64,000 nucleotides of DNA from JBCBSS01 sp039819065 (GCA_039819065.1 JBCBSS010000001.1:124001-188000); one strand, 5' to 3'. Numbered from the stretch's first letter, positions 8,119 to 17,353 are shown. Notes: a model not told the origin generated them from the sequence alone. Translations and numbers: made by a program.

Positions 8119-9351
8119 TTAAATATCAATTTCTACCTGGTTCCTGACCAGGTCATCGAAAGTTTCCCTCTCTCTGATTAGCTTAGCCTCTCCGTTGATG
8201 ATTAGTACTTCGGCTGGTCTTAAGCGCGAGTTATAATTAGAAGCCATCGAGAAACAATAGGCTCCCGCATTCTTTATAGCCAGCACGTCACCTTCTCTCA
8301 CCTCAGTGAGTTTCCGGTTAGAACCGAATGTATCGGTTTCACAGATATAACCAACCACGGTATAAATTCTTTTCTTTCCGTGCGGATGGCTGATGTTCAC
8401 AAAATCGTGATAGCTATCGTACATCATCGGCCTGATGAGGTGATTGAGCCCTGAATCTACACCTACAAAAACAGTAGCTGGGGTTGTCTTCACCACATTG
8501 GTGCGTACGAGGAAGTAACCAGCTTCACTGACCAGGAATTTGCCCGGTTCAAACCACAACTCAAGATCACGTCCGTAAGCAGCGCAGAACTTCTTGAAGG
8601 CGCCTCCCAATTTCTTACCCAACGATTTGATGTTAGTGGTAACATCGTCAGGCTTGTAAGCTACTTTGAAACCACTACCGAAGTCTATGAATTGAAGATT
8701 CGGGAAGTCTTTGGCGGCATCGAAAAATATATTGGCTACTCTTAGAAATACCTCTGCATCAAGAATGTCAGATCCTGTGTGCATGTGCAGCCCATTGACA
8801 TTGATGTTGTTAGCTTCTACTACCTTTAGAATGTGAGGCAGTTGATAAATTGAAATACCAAATTTAGAATCTGCATGACCTGTGGAGATTTTGGTATTAC
8901 CTCCTGCCATGATATGAGGGTTGAGTCTGACACAACAAGGTACAGTGCCTTGGTACTCATGTCCGAATTGCTCAAGGATGGAAATGTTGTCGATATTGAT
9001 ATTGAGCCCTAATTCTACGCCCATTTTGACTTCTTCAAAAGACACGCAATTAGGTGTAAAAAGTATCTCCTCAGGCTTGAAACCTGCTCTTAAAGCGAGT
9101 TTTGCTTCTTGTATTGATACGGTGTCAATACCAGCTCCATTCTTTCTAATGAGCTTGAGAATAGAAATATTGGTCAGGGCTTTGGCTGCATATTTTATCT
9201 TCAATTTGTTATCCGGAAAGGCGTCTTTCAGAGTGGCAATTTGAGTGGAAATCTTGTCCGCATCGTATACGTAGACGGGTGTACCGAATTGATCGGCGAC
9301 ATCAAGAAGGTTAACTCCTTGAATCTGAAATTGTTCGTTGATCAGTTCCAT
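8119..9351 (-). CDS. lysA: Diaminopimelate decarboxylase
   Basis: A 410-residue fold-III PLP enzyme that decarboxylates meso-diaminopimelate to L-lysine, the last lysine step. Lys57 in KYAAKALTN is the PLP lysine. Other hallmarks are GLHMHTGSDI, the glycine-rich DFGSGFKV, EPGKFLVSEAG, CETDTFG (the active-site Cys with acidic neighbours) and YNSRLRPAEVL near the end. The length is normal. It stands alone, not in a dap operon; the convergent terminator at 8077-8117 closes it. Confidence 0.93.
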   Translation of the reverse strand: MELINEQFQIQGVNLLDVADQFGTPVYVYDADKISTQIATLKDAFPDNKLKIKYAAKALTNISILKLIRKNGAGIDTVSIQEAKLALRAGFKPEEILFTPNCVSFEEVKMGVELGLNINIDNISILEQFGHEYQGTVPCCVRLNPHIMAGGNTKISTGHADSKFGISIYQLPHILKVVEANNINVNGLHMHTGSDILDAEVFLRVANIFFDAAKDFPNLQFIDFGSGFKVAYKPDDVTTNIKSLGKKLGGAFKKFCAAYGRDLELWFEPGKFLVSEAGYFLVRTNVVKTTPATVFVGVDSGLNHLIRPMMYDSYHDFVNISHPHGKKRIYTVVGYICETDTFGSNRKLTEVREGDVLAIKNAGAYCFSMASNYNSRLRPAEVLIINGEAKLIRERETFDDLVRNQVEIDI

Positions 9352-9386
9352 TGAAATAGAATTTGCAGCTAAAAATTAACAACAAA

Positions 9387-9413
9387 AAAGGAAGGATAAT
9401 GTCTCCTTCCTTT
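9387..9413 (-). terminator. Rho-independent terminator of the T9SS protein gene
   Basis: AAAGGAAGGA (9387-9396) and TCCTTCCTTT (9404-9413) are perfectly complementary around a 7-nt loop. Read on the minus strand the stem is followed by a run of T (complement of 9381-9389), as expected for termination of the gene ending at 9492. Confidence 0.75.
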
Positions 9414-9491
9414 GTATGATCTGCAAAGATATTACTAACCAAACGAAATCTAAAACAATGCTTTCAGATCATTGCTAAACGAGTGTTGTTA

Positions 9492-10529
9492 TTATTCTAA
9501 GATGATTTTTTTGTTCAACGAACGGCCGCCTTGTAGCATTTGAAGAATGTAAACGCCTGGCTGCTGATCGGTGAGATCTATTTCCTCTCTCACATAGCCT
9601 TCGAAACCTTGGAGTTGCTTGTTGTAAACTTGCTTTCCTGTCAGATCCATTATGTTCACTTCCGTAGGTGCACCATTACTTTGGAAGTCTAACGTGAAAC
9701 GTCCTGAGTTAGGATTGGGGTAGAAATTAAGATCATCGAGTTGTAATGATTTTTGTTCATTCAGGTGTAAGTGTTCGAACTCATTCTCGGAGAAATCAAG
9801 TTCTGAAATAGTCAGTTTGGAGATTTTCAATACAATTTTGATCTGCTTTTCTTTTTCTCCCTCACCATCAGTAGCAAACTGCAAGTCAATGGTTTCTTCA
9901 ACTGCGTCGTTCACTTTCTCTCTGACCTTTTCCAGGATTTCTTCCACTTCGAGCTCATTTGCTTCACCGGTTGATTTAAAGAAAAACACATTGCCATTTT
10001 CACCTTCTGCTTCCTCTCCATTCACGCGTATTTCTCCACCAGAAAAATGAATTTTCACATTTCCTCCGTTTGTACTATCTATCGAATATGTCCCTCCACT
10101 TTCCACATCCAACGGCTCTCCATTTTTGATGATCTTATAGCTACCGTCTTCCTGCTTTTCAACACTAATCTCAAACGCTCTGGTTTTAATCCGAACGTTA
10201 CCTTCTTCATCAACATCATGCTCTACGCCATTATCAGTATTCTCTCCAATTTCATAGCGCTTATCGATCACTATTTCAGTCACACCGTCTTTATCATTGC
10301 CACCATTGACTTTGATAAACTTGCCATTGAGTAGTTCTATGTTTAGATCCTTCAGATCAGGATCATTCTTCATTTCCTCAAGGCTGTTATAAGTCTTCTC
10401 CACTAATTCCTTCTTACCATTTACTTCCTTAAAAACCTTCACCTTGACCTTTTCTTCTTTCTCCTGTGCATCCACCTGAAGGCCAAAGCAAATACAGAGG
10501 AAGAGGCTTAATAGTACTTTCTTTTTCAT
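9492..10529 (-). CDS. Secreted protein with T9SS type A sorting domain
   Basis: A 345-residue protein with a signal peptide (LLSLFLCICFGLQVDAQ) and a C-terminal T9SS type A domain starting at NFYPNPNSGRFTLDF and ending YILQMLQGGRSLNKKIILE. Such proteins cross the outer membrane by the type IX system and are released or attached. The middle 230 residues are acidic and Gly/Asn/Glu rich (many EEGN, GGNVK, DGEGEKEK segments), beta-like, and match no domain I recognise. It is divergent from a histidine kinase/OmpR-type regulator with 153 bases between, so it is a likely target. It ends at a good terminator. Confidence 0.8.
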   Translation of the reverse strand: MKKKVLLSLFLCICFGLQVDAQEKEEKVKVKVFKEVNGKKELVEKTYNSLEEMKNDPDLKDLNIELLNGKFIKVNGGNDKDGVTEIVIDKRYEIGENTDNGVEHDVDEEGNVRIKTRAFEISVEKQEDGSYKIIKNGEPLDVESGGTYSIDSTNGGNVKIHFSGGEIRVNGEEAEGENGNVFFFKSTGEANELEVEEILEKVREKVNDAVEETIDLQFATDGEGEKEKQIKIVLKISKLTISELDFSENEFEHLHLNEQKSLQLDDLNFYPNPNSGRFTLDFQSNGAPTEVNIMDLTGKQVYNKQLQGFEGYVREEIDLTDQQPGVYILQMLQGGRSLNKKIILE

Positions 10530-10587
10530 TTTGAGATGGGTTTAAAACTTTACGATTCCAATGTAGTTGATTTAACCCCACGCCTAT

Positions 10588-10623
10588 GTTAAAGGGTAGT
10601 TAAAGAATGTTAAAAAATGTTAA
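10588..10623 (+). promoter_or_regulatory. Phased GTTAA direct-repeat array (candidate response-regulator site)
   Basis: GTTAA occurs at 10588, 10599, 10609 and 10619, spacings 11, 10 and 10 bp, so all copies lie on one helical face. Phased direct repeats are the usual binding mode of OmpR/PhoB-type regulators, and such a regulator gene lies 1.7 kb downstream in the operon this region precedes. The same 11/10/10 array occurs at 21840-21875 in the same orientation relative to its gene. A TACATTTG -7-like element lies at 10652-10659. Confidence 0.6.
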
Positions 10624-10682
10624 TTTGAAACCATAGGCCCTGTTTTACGCTTACATTTGTTAAGTCATCAAGGGGCAACTCT

Positions 10683-12308
10683 ATGAAAAAAAGAGCCATT
10701 TGGATCATTATCTCGCTCATGACAATAGCACTTGTCGGGCTTACAAGCTTCCAGTTGTATTGGATCAATAATGCTATCAATTTGAGCAAAGAGCGTTTTG
10801 TCAAGGACGTTCAAGAGTCACTTAATCTGGTAGTAGATAGATTGGAAAAGCAAGAGGTGAAAGAGTTCACAGCGAAATCAGTAACAAGGGTTAAGGCACT
10901 AGGGCAAAAATTAGATTCAATTTGGGTCGATGAAGGTGGTGATGTTAAATTTCAATACAAAACAAGGGGGGAAGTGCCAAAGACCGAAACCAATGTATAT
11001 TATTCCTATAGCGACAATCCAGGTGATAGTCTGAAGATAAGGTCAAAAAGCACAAGCATCTTTGTAGCGAGCGATACGTTGAAGGCGAGCGAGGGAAAAT
11101 ATAACCTGACAGTTGATACAAGTGCAAATATTCAGCTCAAGGGTGGTTTTTATATAGTAGACTCTCTGGATGATCAAAATGCCACCTTGGAACTGAAAGT
11201 AGCGAGAAAATCTGAAGTGGTAAATATTGTATTGGAAAGCCTCTTACATCAAAACAACATATTCAATCGAAAGATAGAACCTGAGAAAATAGAGAAGCTC
11301 TTACAAACAGAATTCAATGATCGCGGAATAGATACCCAATTTCAATTCGCTATACTAGATCTTGAAAGTGACACCCTCACTTTTATTAGCGAAGAGCATC
11401 AGGAAGAAGCGCTTAAAAATTCAGAACTAAGAGCTTCACTTTTCCCCAATGATATTTTGGAAAATGCCAATTACTTACTGGTCAATTTCCCTAACGAGGG
11501 GCAATTCCTATTCAAGCAGATTTGGTTGACGCTAGCTACCTCCATATTATTCTTACTTATCATCATATTCTGCTTCACGTATGCAATCAAGACCATTTTC
11601 AGGCAGAAAAAGCTCTCCGAAATCAAAAACGACTTCATTAATAACATGACCCATGAGCTTAAGACGCCAATTGCCACTGTGGCTTTGGCCAGTGAAGCAC
11701 TGGGCGAGCAAGAAATAAGGTCAACCGAATCGACTTTTCTACGCTACCTAAACGTCATACGCGATGAAAACAAGCGTTTAGGGCTTCAAGTTGAAAAGGT
11801 ACTTCAGATGTCGACCCTGGAGAAAAAAGACTTGAAACTCAAGCTTGAGAAAATAGACCTTCACGAGCTCATTAATCAGGTGCTGGCCAATATCAACATC
11901 CAGGTAGAAAAAAGGGGTGGCAGAATAGCAACCGATCTAAGTGCTGCCATCAGTACCATACATGTAGATAGCCATCATATAAGCAATGTGATCAATAACT
12001 TGCTGGATAATGCGAATAAGTACTCTCCCGAGGAGCCTGTGATTGACTTAAAGACCAAGAATACTAAAGATGGAGTGTTGATCATGGTGAAAGACAGCGG
12101 AATTGGCATGAGCAAGGAGAGTATCAAAAGAATATTTGACAAATTCTACCGTGTGCCAACTGGTAATATCCACGATGTGAAAGGGTTCGGCCTAGGCCTC
12201 AGCTATGTACGTTCTGTGGTAGACCTGCATGGTGGAAGCATAGACGTACGCTCAGAGCTGGGCAAAGGAAGTACATTTCAGGTTTTTTTACCTTTTGAAC
12301 ATGAGTGA
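10683..12308 (+). CDS. Sensor histidine kinase (two-component)
   Basis: A 541-residue membrane kinase. Transmembrane helix 1 covers about residues 5-25, a ~255-residue periplasmic sensor follows, then helix 2 (LATSILFLLIIIFCFTYAI, about 281-300). The cytoplasmic part has HisKA with the H-box MTHELKTPIA (phospho-acceptor His324), N-box NVINNLLDNANKYSPE, G1 KDSGIGM, and G2 GFGLGLSY. It senses an unknown envelope signal and phosphorylates the regulator whose ATG lies inside its final codons (8-base overlap). It is divergent from a T9SS-secreted protein gene and preceded by the GTTAA array. Confidence 0.92.
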   Translation: MKKRAIWIIISLMTIALVGLTSFQLYWINNAINLSKERFVKDVQESLNLVVDRLEKQEVKEFTAKSVTRVKALGQKLDSIWVDEGGDVKFQYKTRGEVPKTETNVYYSYSDNPGDSLKIRSKSTSIFVASDTLKASEGKYNLTVDTSANIQLKGGFYIVDSLDDQNATLELKVARKSEVVNIVLESLLHQNNIFNRKIEPEKIEKLLQTEFNDRGIDTQFQFAILDLESDTLTFISEEHQEEALKNSELRASLFPNDILENANYLLVNFPNEGQFLFKQIWLTLATSILFLLIIIFCFTYAIKTIFRQKKLSEIKNDFINNMTHELKTPIATVALASEALGEQEIRSTESTFLRYLNVIRDENKRLGLQVEKVLQMSTLEKKDLKLKLEKIDLHELINQVLANINIQVEKRGGRIATDLSAAISTIHVDSHHISNVINNLLDNANKYSPEEPVIDLKTKNTKDGVLIMVKDSGIGMSKESIKRIFDKFYRVPTGNIHDVKGFGLGLSYVRSVVDLHGGSIDVRSELGKGSTFQVFLPFEHE

Positions 12309-12993
12309 TAAAAAGCTATTGATCGTAGAGGATGACCCGAATTTAGGTCAAATCCTGCAAGAGTATCTGGAAATCAAGGGATACAAAGCCGATCTTAAAA
12401 CGAACGGGGAAGAGGGAATAGAGGCTTTTAGTGCGGATCGTTACGACCTTTGTATTCTTGATATCATGATGCCTAAAAAGGATGGGTTTTCACTGGCCAA
12501 AGAGATCAGAGCGGTCGATACTCATATCCCTATTGTCTTTCTGACAGCTAAGTCTATGAAGGAAGACACTATCGAAGGCTTTAAAATTGGTGCTGATGAC
12601 TATATCACCAAACCTTTCAGCATGGAAGAATTACTGCTGAGATTGAAAGCGATTCTAAAAAGATCGGAGGGTCCAATAGGAAATCAGGAACAGCATATCT
12701 TCAATTTTGGCCAATTTATTTTTAATTATGACCAGCAAATGCTTTCTATCAATGGGTCACAGCAAAAGCTCACATCGAAAGAATCAGACCTCCTCAGATT
12801 GCTTTGTATGAACATCAACAAGGCTCTAGACCGCAATACAGCATTGAAACTGATTTGGGGAAACGACACCTATTTTAATGCCAGAAGCATGGATGTGTAC
12901 ATTACAAAGTTGAGAAAATACCTTAAAAAGGACGAAACCATCCAAATCCTCACACTGCATGGGCAAGGCTTTAAGCTTGTCAATGTGGGCTAA
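12301..12993 (+). CDS. OmpR/PhoB-type response regulator
   Basis: A 230-residue protein with an N-terminal receiver (acid pocket EDD at 10-12, phospho-acceptor Asp54 in CILDIMMPKKDG, Thr/Lys in FLTAKS) and a C-terminal winged helix (SKESDLLRLLCMN, ARSMDVYITKLRKYL). The ATG at 12301 is preferred to the in-frame TTG at 12295 because MSDKKLLIVEDD is the family start. It overlaps the kinase gene, so the pair is coupled. The likely target is the phased GTTAA array upstream of the operon, and by motif identity the array upstream of the 21.8 kb outer-membrane gene. Confidence 0.92.
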   Translation: MSDKKLLIVEDDPNLGQILQEYLEIKGYKADLKTNGEEGIEAFSADRYDLCILDIMMPKKDGFSLAKEIRAVDTHIPIVFLTAKSMKEDTIEGFKIGADDYITKPFSMEELLLRLKAILKRSEGPIGNQEQHIFNFGQFIFNYDQQMLSINGSQQKLTSKESDLLRLLCMNINKALDRNTALKLIWGNDTYFNARSMDVYITKLRKYLKKDETIQILTLHGQGFKLVNVG

Positions 12994-13037
12994 TTTAGTT
13001 AAATTCAGTCTTACCTCAATTTATCTTCAATTGGTGC

Positions 13038-13045
13038 TATGTTTG
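13038..13045 (+). promoter_or_regulatory. Candidate -7 element of the hisA-like gene
   Basis: TATGTTTG matches the Bacteroidota -7 consensus TAnnTTTG. No clear TTTG sits at the -33 distance, so support is partial. It would give a leader of about 110 bases before the ATG at 13158. Confidence 0.3.
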
Positions 13046-13157
13046 ATGCCAATTGCTAAGCAGCACGTCAATTAATTAACAAATATTTTATGTTGGGTAG
13101 TTTATTATGCACTATCCAATGATTACTTTTAACAACTTACGAGCGTCCAAACAAGCT

Positions 13158-13889
13158 ATGATTCAGATCGTACCGTCCATATTGATCAGTAACGGGAAAG
13201 TTAGCCGTCTTACTAAAGGCGACTATTCGCAAGAAAAAGTATATGATGAGAGTCCGATCGATTTGGCCAGGAAATTTGAAGATCATGGTGTAGAAGTAGT
13301 ACACCTAGTTGACTTGGATGGGTCACACAGAGCTAGCCCCATCAATTATCATATTCTGGAAGCGATTAGTGGCTACACTAATCTCAAAGTAGATTTTACT
13401 GGGGGTATTACCACCGATGGAGATATTAGTAAGGCTTATGAGTATGGTGCCAAGTACATTACTGCTGCTACCGTAGCCGTAAATAACCGAGAGCTATTTG
13501 CCTCTTGGATAGTATCCTATGGCAGGGAGAAAATCACATTGGGTGCAGACGCACTGGACGGTAAGATTGCCATCAAAGGCTGGCAAAAGAATACATCCAT
13601 TGATCTTTTCGATCACATAGAGTATTTCTACATGCGTGGTCTCAAATATGTAAAGACCACCGACATATCAAAAGACGGGACACTACAAGGCCCCTCATTA
13701 GATCTTTATAAGCAAATAAAAGACAGGTTCCCGGAGATATGTATTCTAGCCAGCGGTGGTGTTCATAAAGTCGATGATATCAAAAGGCTTAACGACATGG
13801 GTATTTTCGCGGTAATCATCGGGAAAGCACTCTATGAGGGTGAAATCAACTTGAAAGAACTGGATCAATTCATCGCGCAGGCAAAATAA
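13158..13889 (+). CDS. HisA-like (beta/alpha)8 isomerase, orphan, catalytic Asp replaced
   Basis: A 243-residue barrel aligning end to end with HisA (ProFAR isomerase): HLVDLDGSHRASP, the second-strand phosphate loop LASGGVHKVDDI, the Asp131 site in GADALDGKIAIKGW, and TTDISKDGTLQGPS (Thr168, Asp169). At the N-terminus the usual PAIDL/PALDL, whose Asp is the general base, reads PSILIS, so Leu9 replaces the catalytic Asp. The VGGGIR loop also reads FTGGITT. It stands outside any his operon. It is either a diverged paralogue with another substrate or an enzyme with a shifted base. The ATG at 13158 is used; the frame is open to 13107. Confidence 0.75.
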   Translation: MIQIVPSILISNGKVSRLTKGDYSQEKVYDESPIDLARKFEDHGVEVVHLVDLDGSHRASPINYHILEAISGYTNLKVDFTGGITTDGDISKAYEYGAKYITAATVAVNNRELFASWIVSYGREKITLGADALDGKIAIKGWQKNTSIDLFDHIEYFYMRGLKYVKTTDISKDGTLQGPSLDLYKQIKDRFPEICILASGGVHKVDDIKRLNDMGIFAVIIGKALYEGEINLKELDQFIAQAK

Positions 13890-14211
13890 AAAAAGCCTCT
13901 TAAGCTCTTGAAGTGATGGCTCAAAACAGAAGATGTACTTACTGTTTTCATCTTATACCATCTCCGTAATACCCTCCGTGGAATTTTAATCTCATTAAGT
14001 AATCCGACAGAATCAGTATAGATCATTCCAGCCGATGACAGGTCTATATGTTATTTGCTAAGCAATTGATTTATCTGTGTCAAAGTATGTAGGTGTTACA
14101 GCATTATTGGACAAAAAGCCTTCAATGTACAAGACAGAACAAAAACTTTAACGGAATGCAATCCGCAAGCGTCAAAACACGATTGGCAATACAATAAGAT
14201 AAATTGAGAGA
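13890..14211. other. Intergenic, no gene recognised
   Basis: The convergent region between the HisA-like gene and the minus-strand secreted protein is 322 bases. No RNA gene, clear terminator with T-run or repeat was recognised in it. Confidence 0.5.
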
Positions 14212-14610
14212 TTATTCTCCGAAGATATCGGAGTATTTGAATTTTTTAATGATATAGTGGATGAAATTGAATGACAATACTGAGCTTGCCTGGTTATCCT
14301 CTTTCTTTACTTGAGTAGGTTTAGCTTTGACTTCTGGTTTTGGAGCTTGAAACTTTGGAGCCTGAGAAGTTTGTGCTGACCTAGTTGTTACTGTTGTGGT
14401 CTTTTTAGTTGGTGTAACCTTTACCTTACCATCATCTTCCGACTCAGATAAGTTTTTGCCACCTCCTCCACCAGTATTTTCTTCGTTATTAATGTAGGTA
14501 GGTTCGTCGTTTGGCTCAATCAAGATACCTTTAGACTCTTGTGCCCATAACGTGTTGATAGACAGTAGAGTCAGTACAACGAATAGTTTGGTTTTGAGGG
14601 TGGTTTTCAA
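14212..14610 (-). CDS. Small secreted low-complexity protein, function unknown
   Basis: A 132-residue protein from a TTG at 14610, chosen because it begins a textbook signal peptide (KTTLKTKLFVVLTLLSINTLWAQ, cut after Ala-Gln); an upstream TTG at 14670 would add 20 residues. The mature part has a GGGGG run, a Thr/Lys-rich segment (TPTKKTTTVTTR), a Pro/Lys-rich segment (KFQAPKPEVKAKPTQ) and a short ordered end (VLSFNFIHYIIKKFKYSDIF). I recognise no family. It is divergent from csaA. Confidence 0.55.
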   Translation of the reverse strand: MKTTLKTKLFVVLTLLSINTLWAQESKGILIEPNDEPTYINNEENTGGGGGKNLSESEDDGKVKVTPTKKTTTVTTRSAQTSQAPKFQAPKPEVKAKPTQVKKEDNQASSVLSFNFIHYIIKKFKYSDIFGE

Positions 14611-14717
14611 AATTAAAGTCAATTGACTCTGAAATATACGGAATATTTTCGTTTTAGTTACAAGGGACAATAAAATTAAATATTTTTAAGAATAGTACGA
14701 GAACACAATTAGTCTGA

Positions 14718-15056
14718 ATGGAGACAATTAGCTGGAAAGACTTCGAAAAAGTAGAAATACGTGTTGGAACGGTAATCAAGGCAGAAAACTTCCCTGAAGC
14801 CAGAAAGCCAGCCCTTAAAATATGGGTAGATTTTGGTGAAGAAATCGGTATTAAAAAAACTAGTGCACAAATTACTGCGCACTACGATATCACATCGCTG
14901 ATTGGTAAAAAGGTGATGGCGGTAGTTAACTTCCCTGAAAAACAAATTGGCAATTTCATGTCGCAGGTATTGGTGGCTGGTTTTCCTGACGAAGAGGGCA
15001 ACGTTGTATTAGCTACCGTAGATAAAGACGTACCTAACGGTGCCAAACTTTTCTAG
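14718..15056 (+). CDS. csaA: tRNA-binding protein, CsaA/Trbp111 type
   Basis: A 112-residue OB-fold protein covering the whole CsaA length. Diagnostic segments are WKDFEKVEIRVGTVIKAE at the start, KKTSAQIT in the middle, and VMAVVNFPEKQIGNFMSQVLVAGF. CsaA dimers bind tRNA and have been linked to chaperone and secretion functions in Bacillus. The gene is followed after 3 bases by a GNAT gene, a probable two-gene operon. Confidence 0.88.
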   Translation: METISWKDFEKVEIRVGTVIKAENFPEARKPALKIWVDFGEEIGIKKTSAQITAHYDITSLIGKKVMAVVNFPEKQIGNFMSQVLVAGFPDEEGNVVLATVDKDVPNGAKLF

Positions 15057-15059
15057 TCA

Positions 15060-15929
15060 ATGAATAAGGAATCGGTACGAATCACCAGCCTTAGTCCCTT
15101 AGACCTGGATCAAATGCATGAAGCCTTTCTAGATTCATTTCGGGATTACCCCATCCAATTCAGTTTGACCAAAGAACAGTTCGTCAAAAAATTTGTACAA
15201 AAACTGAAAATCGACTTCGAGCTATCTGCAGGGGCCTTTGATGGAGACAGATTAGTAGGATTTGTATTCAGCAGCTCAAATGTGTACGAGGGCAAAACAA
15301 CGGCCTATAATGGAGGTACAGGCGTAAGGAGGCCGTATCGAAATCAGGGCATCACTTTCAAGCTGTACGAAAGGCTGATACCTAAATTCAAAGAAAAAGG
15401 AATAGAACAAGGTATCCTGGAGGTATTAACTACAAACACAAGAGCTATCCGTGCTTATGAAAGAATAGGATTTCAAAAATCAAAATACTTCCATTGCTTT
15501 AAGTTGCCGTCCAGGATTTTAAAAAAACACAGCGTTAATCGTGATGTCACTATTGAACCAGTGCCGAAACCGAATTGGGCCCTCTACAATGATTTCATAG
15601 ATTATTCTCCTTCTTTCCTCGATTCTCAGGAGATGATCAATGTCAACTTATCCAACGAAACCATTATAGAAGCGCACTTGAACGGTCAATGTGTAGGGTA
15701 TACCATTTACCAACCTGCACTTGGTCGTATTGGTAGTTTAACGGTCGACAAACGTTTCAGAAACAAGGGCATTGGTTCTACTTTGTTAGATTATGTTTTT
15801 AGAAGTAGCAGCAATAAGTCGCTCACCGTGATCAACGCAAATCGCGAATCCACAAGCACAAAGGATTTTTTCGTCAATAGAGGTTTTGAAAATCAGTTGG
15901 ATCAATATGAAATGAAGCTCATGCTTTAG
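15060..15929 (+). CDS. Double-domain GNAT N-acetyltransferase
   Basis: A 289-residue protein with two GNAT units. The N-terminal one (about 1-150) has the acetyl-CoA loop RRPYRNQGITFKLYERL and the AIRAYERIGFQ signature of motif B; the C-terminal one (about 160-289) has DKRFRNKGIGSTLLDYV and a FVNRGFENQLDQYEM end. One unit may be structural. The substrate is unknown. It lies 3 bases after csaA on the same strand. Confidence 0.82.
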   Translation: MNKESVRITSLSPLDLDQMHEAFLDSFRDYPIQFSLTKEQFVKKFVQKLKIDFELSAGAFDGDRLVGFVFSSSNVYEGKTTAYNGGTGVRRPYRNQGITFKLYERLIPKFKEKGIEQGILEVLTTNTRAIRAYERIGFQKSKYFHCFKLPSRILKKHSVNRDVTIEPVPKPNWALYNDFIDYSPSFLDSQEMINVNLSNETIIEAHLNGQCVGYTIYQPALGRIGSLTVDKRFRNKGIGSTLLDYVFRSSSNKSLTVINANRESTSTKDFFVNRGFENQLDQYEMKLML

Positions 15930-16085
15930 TGTTTTAACACTTTGATAAACTCTATCTAAGAGGTTTTGACTTTTTTTAATCGATCTTTATCCTCTATGAA
16001 AGACTATGTGTTATTCGGAGCTCAGAACAGCATTGATTCAGATCTTACAACATTTTTGATCATTTTTGCCAAATAGCTATCTGAT

Positions 16086-16715
16086 ATGATTCCTGCTAAA
16101 TTAATCATCAAAATACTTCCCTGGGCACTGATCGTCGTTTTACTGGTCTGGGTATACTTATCGCAAGGTGCTTCTTTTATCAAAGGTGGCACTGAGGTGG
16201 TCAATAACACGGCTATCATAGAACGGGTTGAGGCGCTGGGAAAAATGGAGTTAGTCCGGTATAATTTTAAAGAGGTGACCCAAATCAGTGAAAATGCAGC
16301 TGAAATTGCGGGCATCAAATTTTTCGAGTCTAACGTTATACTCATATCCAAGGGTGAAGCAGTTGGTTGTATCGATCTCACCAAAATGAAGCTTGAGGAT
16401 ATCAACGAGCAAGGTGATTCACTCATCATTAAATTGCCAAATCCCGAGTTATGCTATTATAAACTAGACCTCAACGACACTCAAATATTTCAATTGGATA
16501 CCTACGCCTTTTCTAACGATAAGACGCTGATCGAAAAGGCCTATAAGACAGCAGAGACAGAAATTAAAAATGCTGCTTTGAACTCAGGTGTTTTAGAACA
16601 GACGGTCACCAATGCTGAGTTAATTCTAAAACCTATGTTCGAGAATATAACTGGCAAAAAGATCATATTCACCTACCCTATCGATACGACAGCTACTAAG
16701 GTTATCCTGGATTAA
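16086..16715 (+). CDS. DUF4230 domain-containing protein
   Basis: A 209-residue protein with an N-terminal membrane anchor (IIKILPWALIVVLLVWVYL) and an exported domain matching DUF4230: NNTAIIERVEALGKMELVRYNF near the start, GCIDLTKM in the middle and a C-terminal TETEIKNAAL...AELILKPMF helix. DUF4230 proteins are widespread and uncharacterised. It is single-gene, with ~155 bases to the upstream GNAT gene and convergent with the LysE gene. Confidence 0.75.
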   Translation: MIPAKLIIKILPWALIVVLLVWVYLSQGASFIKGGTEVVNNTAIIERVEALGKMELVRYNFKEVTQISENAAEIAGIKFFESNVILISKGEAVGCIDLTKMKLEDINEQGDSLIIKLPNPELCYYKLDLNDTQIFQLDTYAFSNDKTLIEKAYKTAETEIKNAALNSGVLEQTVTNAELILKPMFENITGKKIIFTYPIDTTATKVILD

Positions 16716-16738
16716 ACAACCAGAACAATAGCATTCTC

Positions 16739-17353
16739 CTACTTGAGAAAGTATTCTACAAGAGCATAAATACCCAAGGCTAAAAAAACGAATCCTGGAA
16801 TTTTAGCTATAAGAGGACCTTTATTGAGATGTCTTGAAATCTTCTTGGCCAGGAGGGCCAATAACATTAGCAAACTAAAAGTGCCGAGGGATATTCCAGC
16901 AACATAGGTGAACATGCTGCCATTATCATTAAAGACTAACCACTCTTTGCTTTTAAGGAAGGCGGTTACCCCAATCCAAAAAGGTATGGCCAAGGGGTTC
17001 AACAGGCTGATCAATACGCCTTTCCTAAAACCACTTTGACTGAACTTACGTGACAACTCGGAAGGTCTTGCGGAACTCCATAAATTGACAATACCCAACA
17101 ATAGCATCACCGAGGCTGAGATCAAATGAAAGTTATCCACAATGAAAGGTGATGAGGTGATCAAACCTTCGAATTTGACGGCTATCAGTGCATATGGATA
17201 TTCTACAATGGCAGAGGCCAGGGCAAAACGAAAGGCGGCGGCAAAGTTGCCCTGTACTGATAATTGAATGACGCTGATATTGATAGCGCCTGGTGGGATC
17301 GAGCCTAAAAAGCTAAAGCAGAAGCCTACTAATCCAACGATTAACCACTCCAT
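16739..17353 (-). CDS. LysE family amino-acid exporter
   Basis: A 204-residue, six-helix membrane protein with the LysE/RhtB N-terminal feature FLGSIPPGAINISVIQLSVQGNF (PPG before helix 2) and LISLLNPLAIPFWIGV in the middle, which matches the family NP motif. It likely exports an amino acid; the substrate is not readable. Two bases separate it from the upstream ATP-grasp gene on the same strand, so they are probably cotranscribed. Confidence 0.82.
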   Translation of the reverse strand: MEWLIVGLVGFCFSFLGSIPPGAINISVIQLSVQGNFAAAFRFALASAIVEYPYALIAVKFEGLITSSPFIVDNFHLISASVMLLLGIVNLWSSARPSELSRKFSQSGFRKGVLISLLNPLAIPFWIGVTAFLKSKEWLVFNDNGSMFTYVAGISLGTFSLLMLLALLAKKISRHLNKGPLIAKIPGFVFLALGIYALVEYFLK

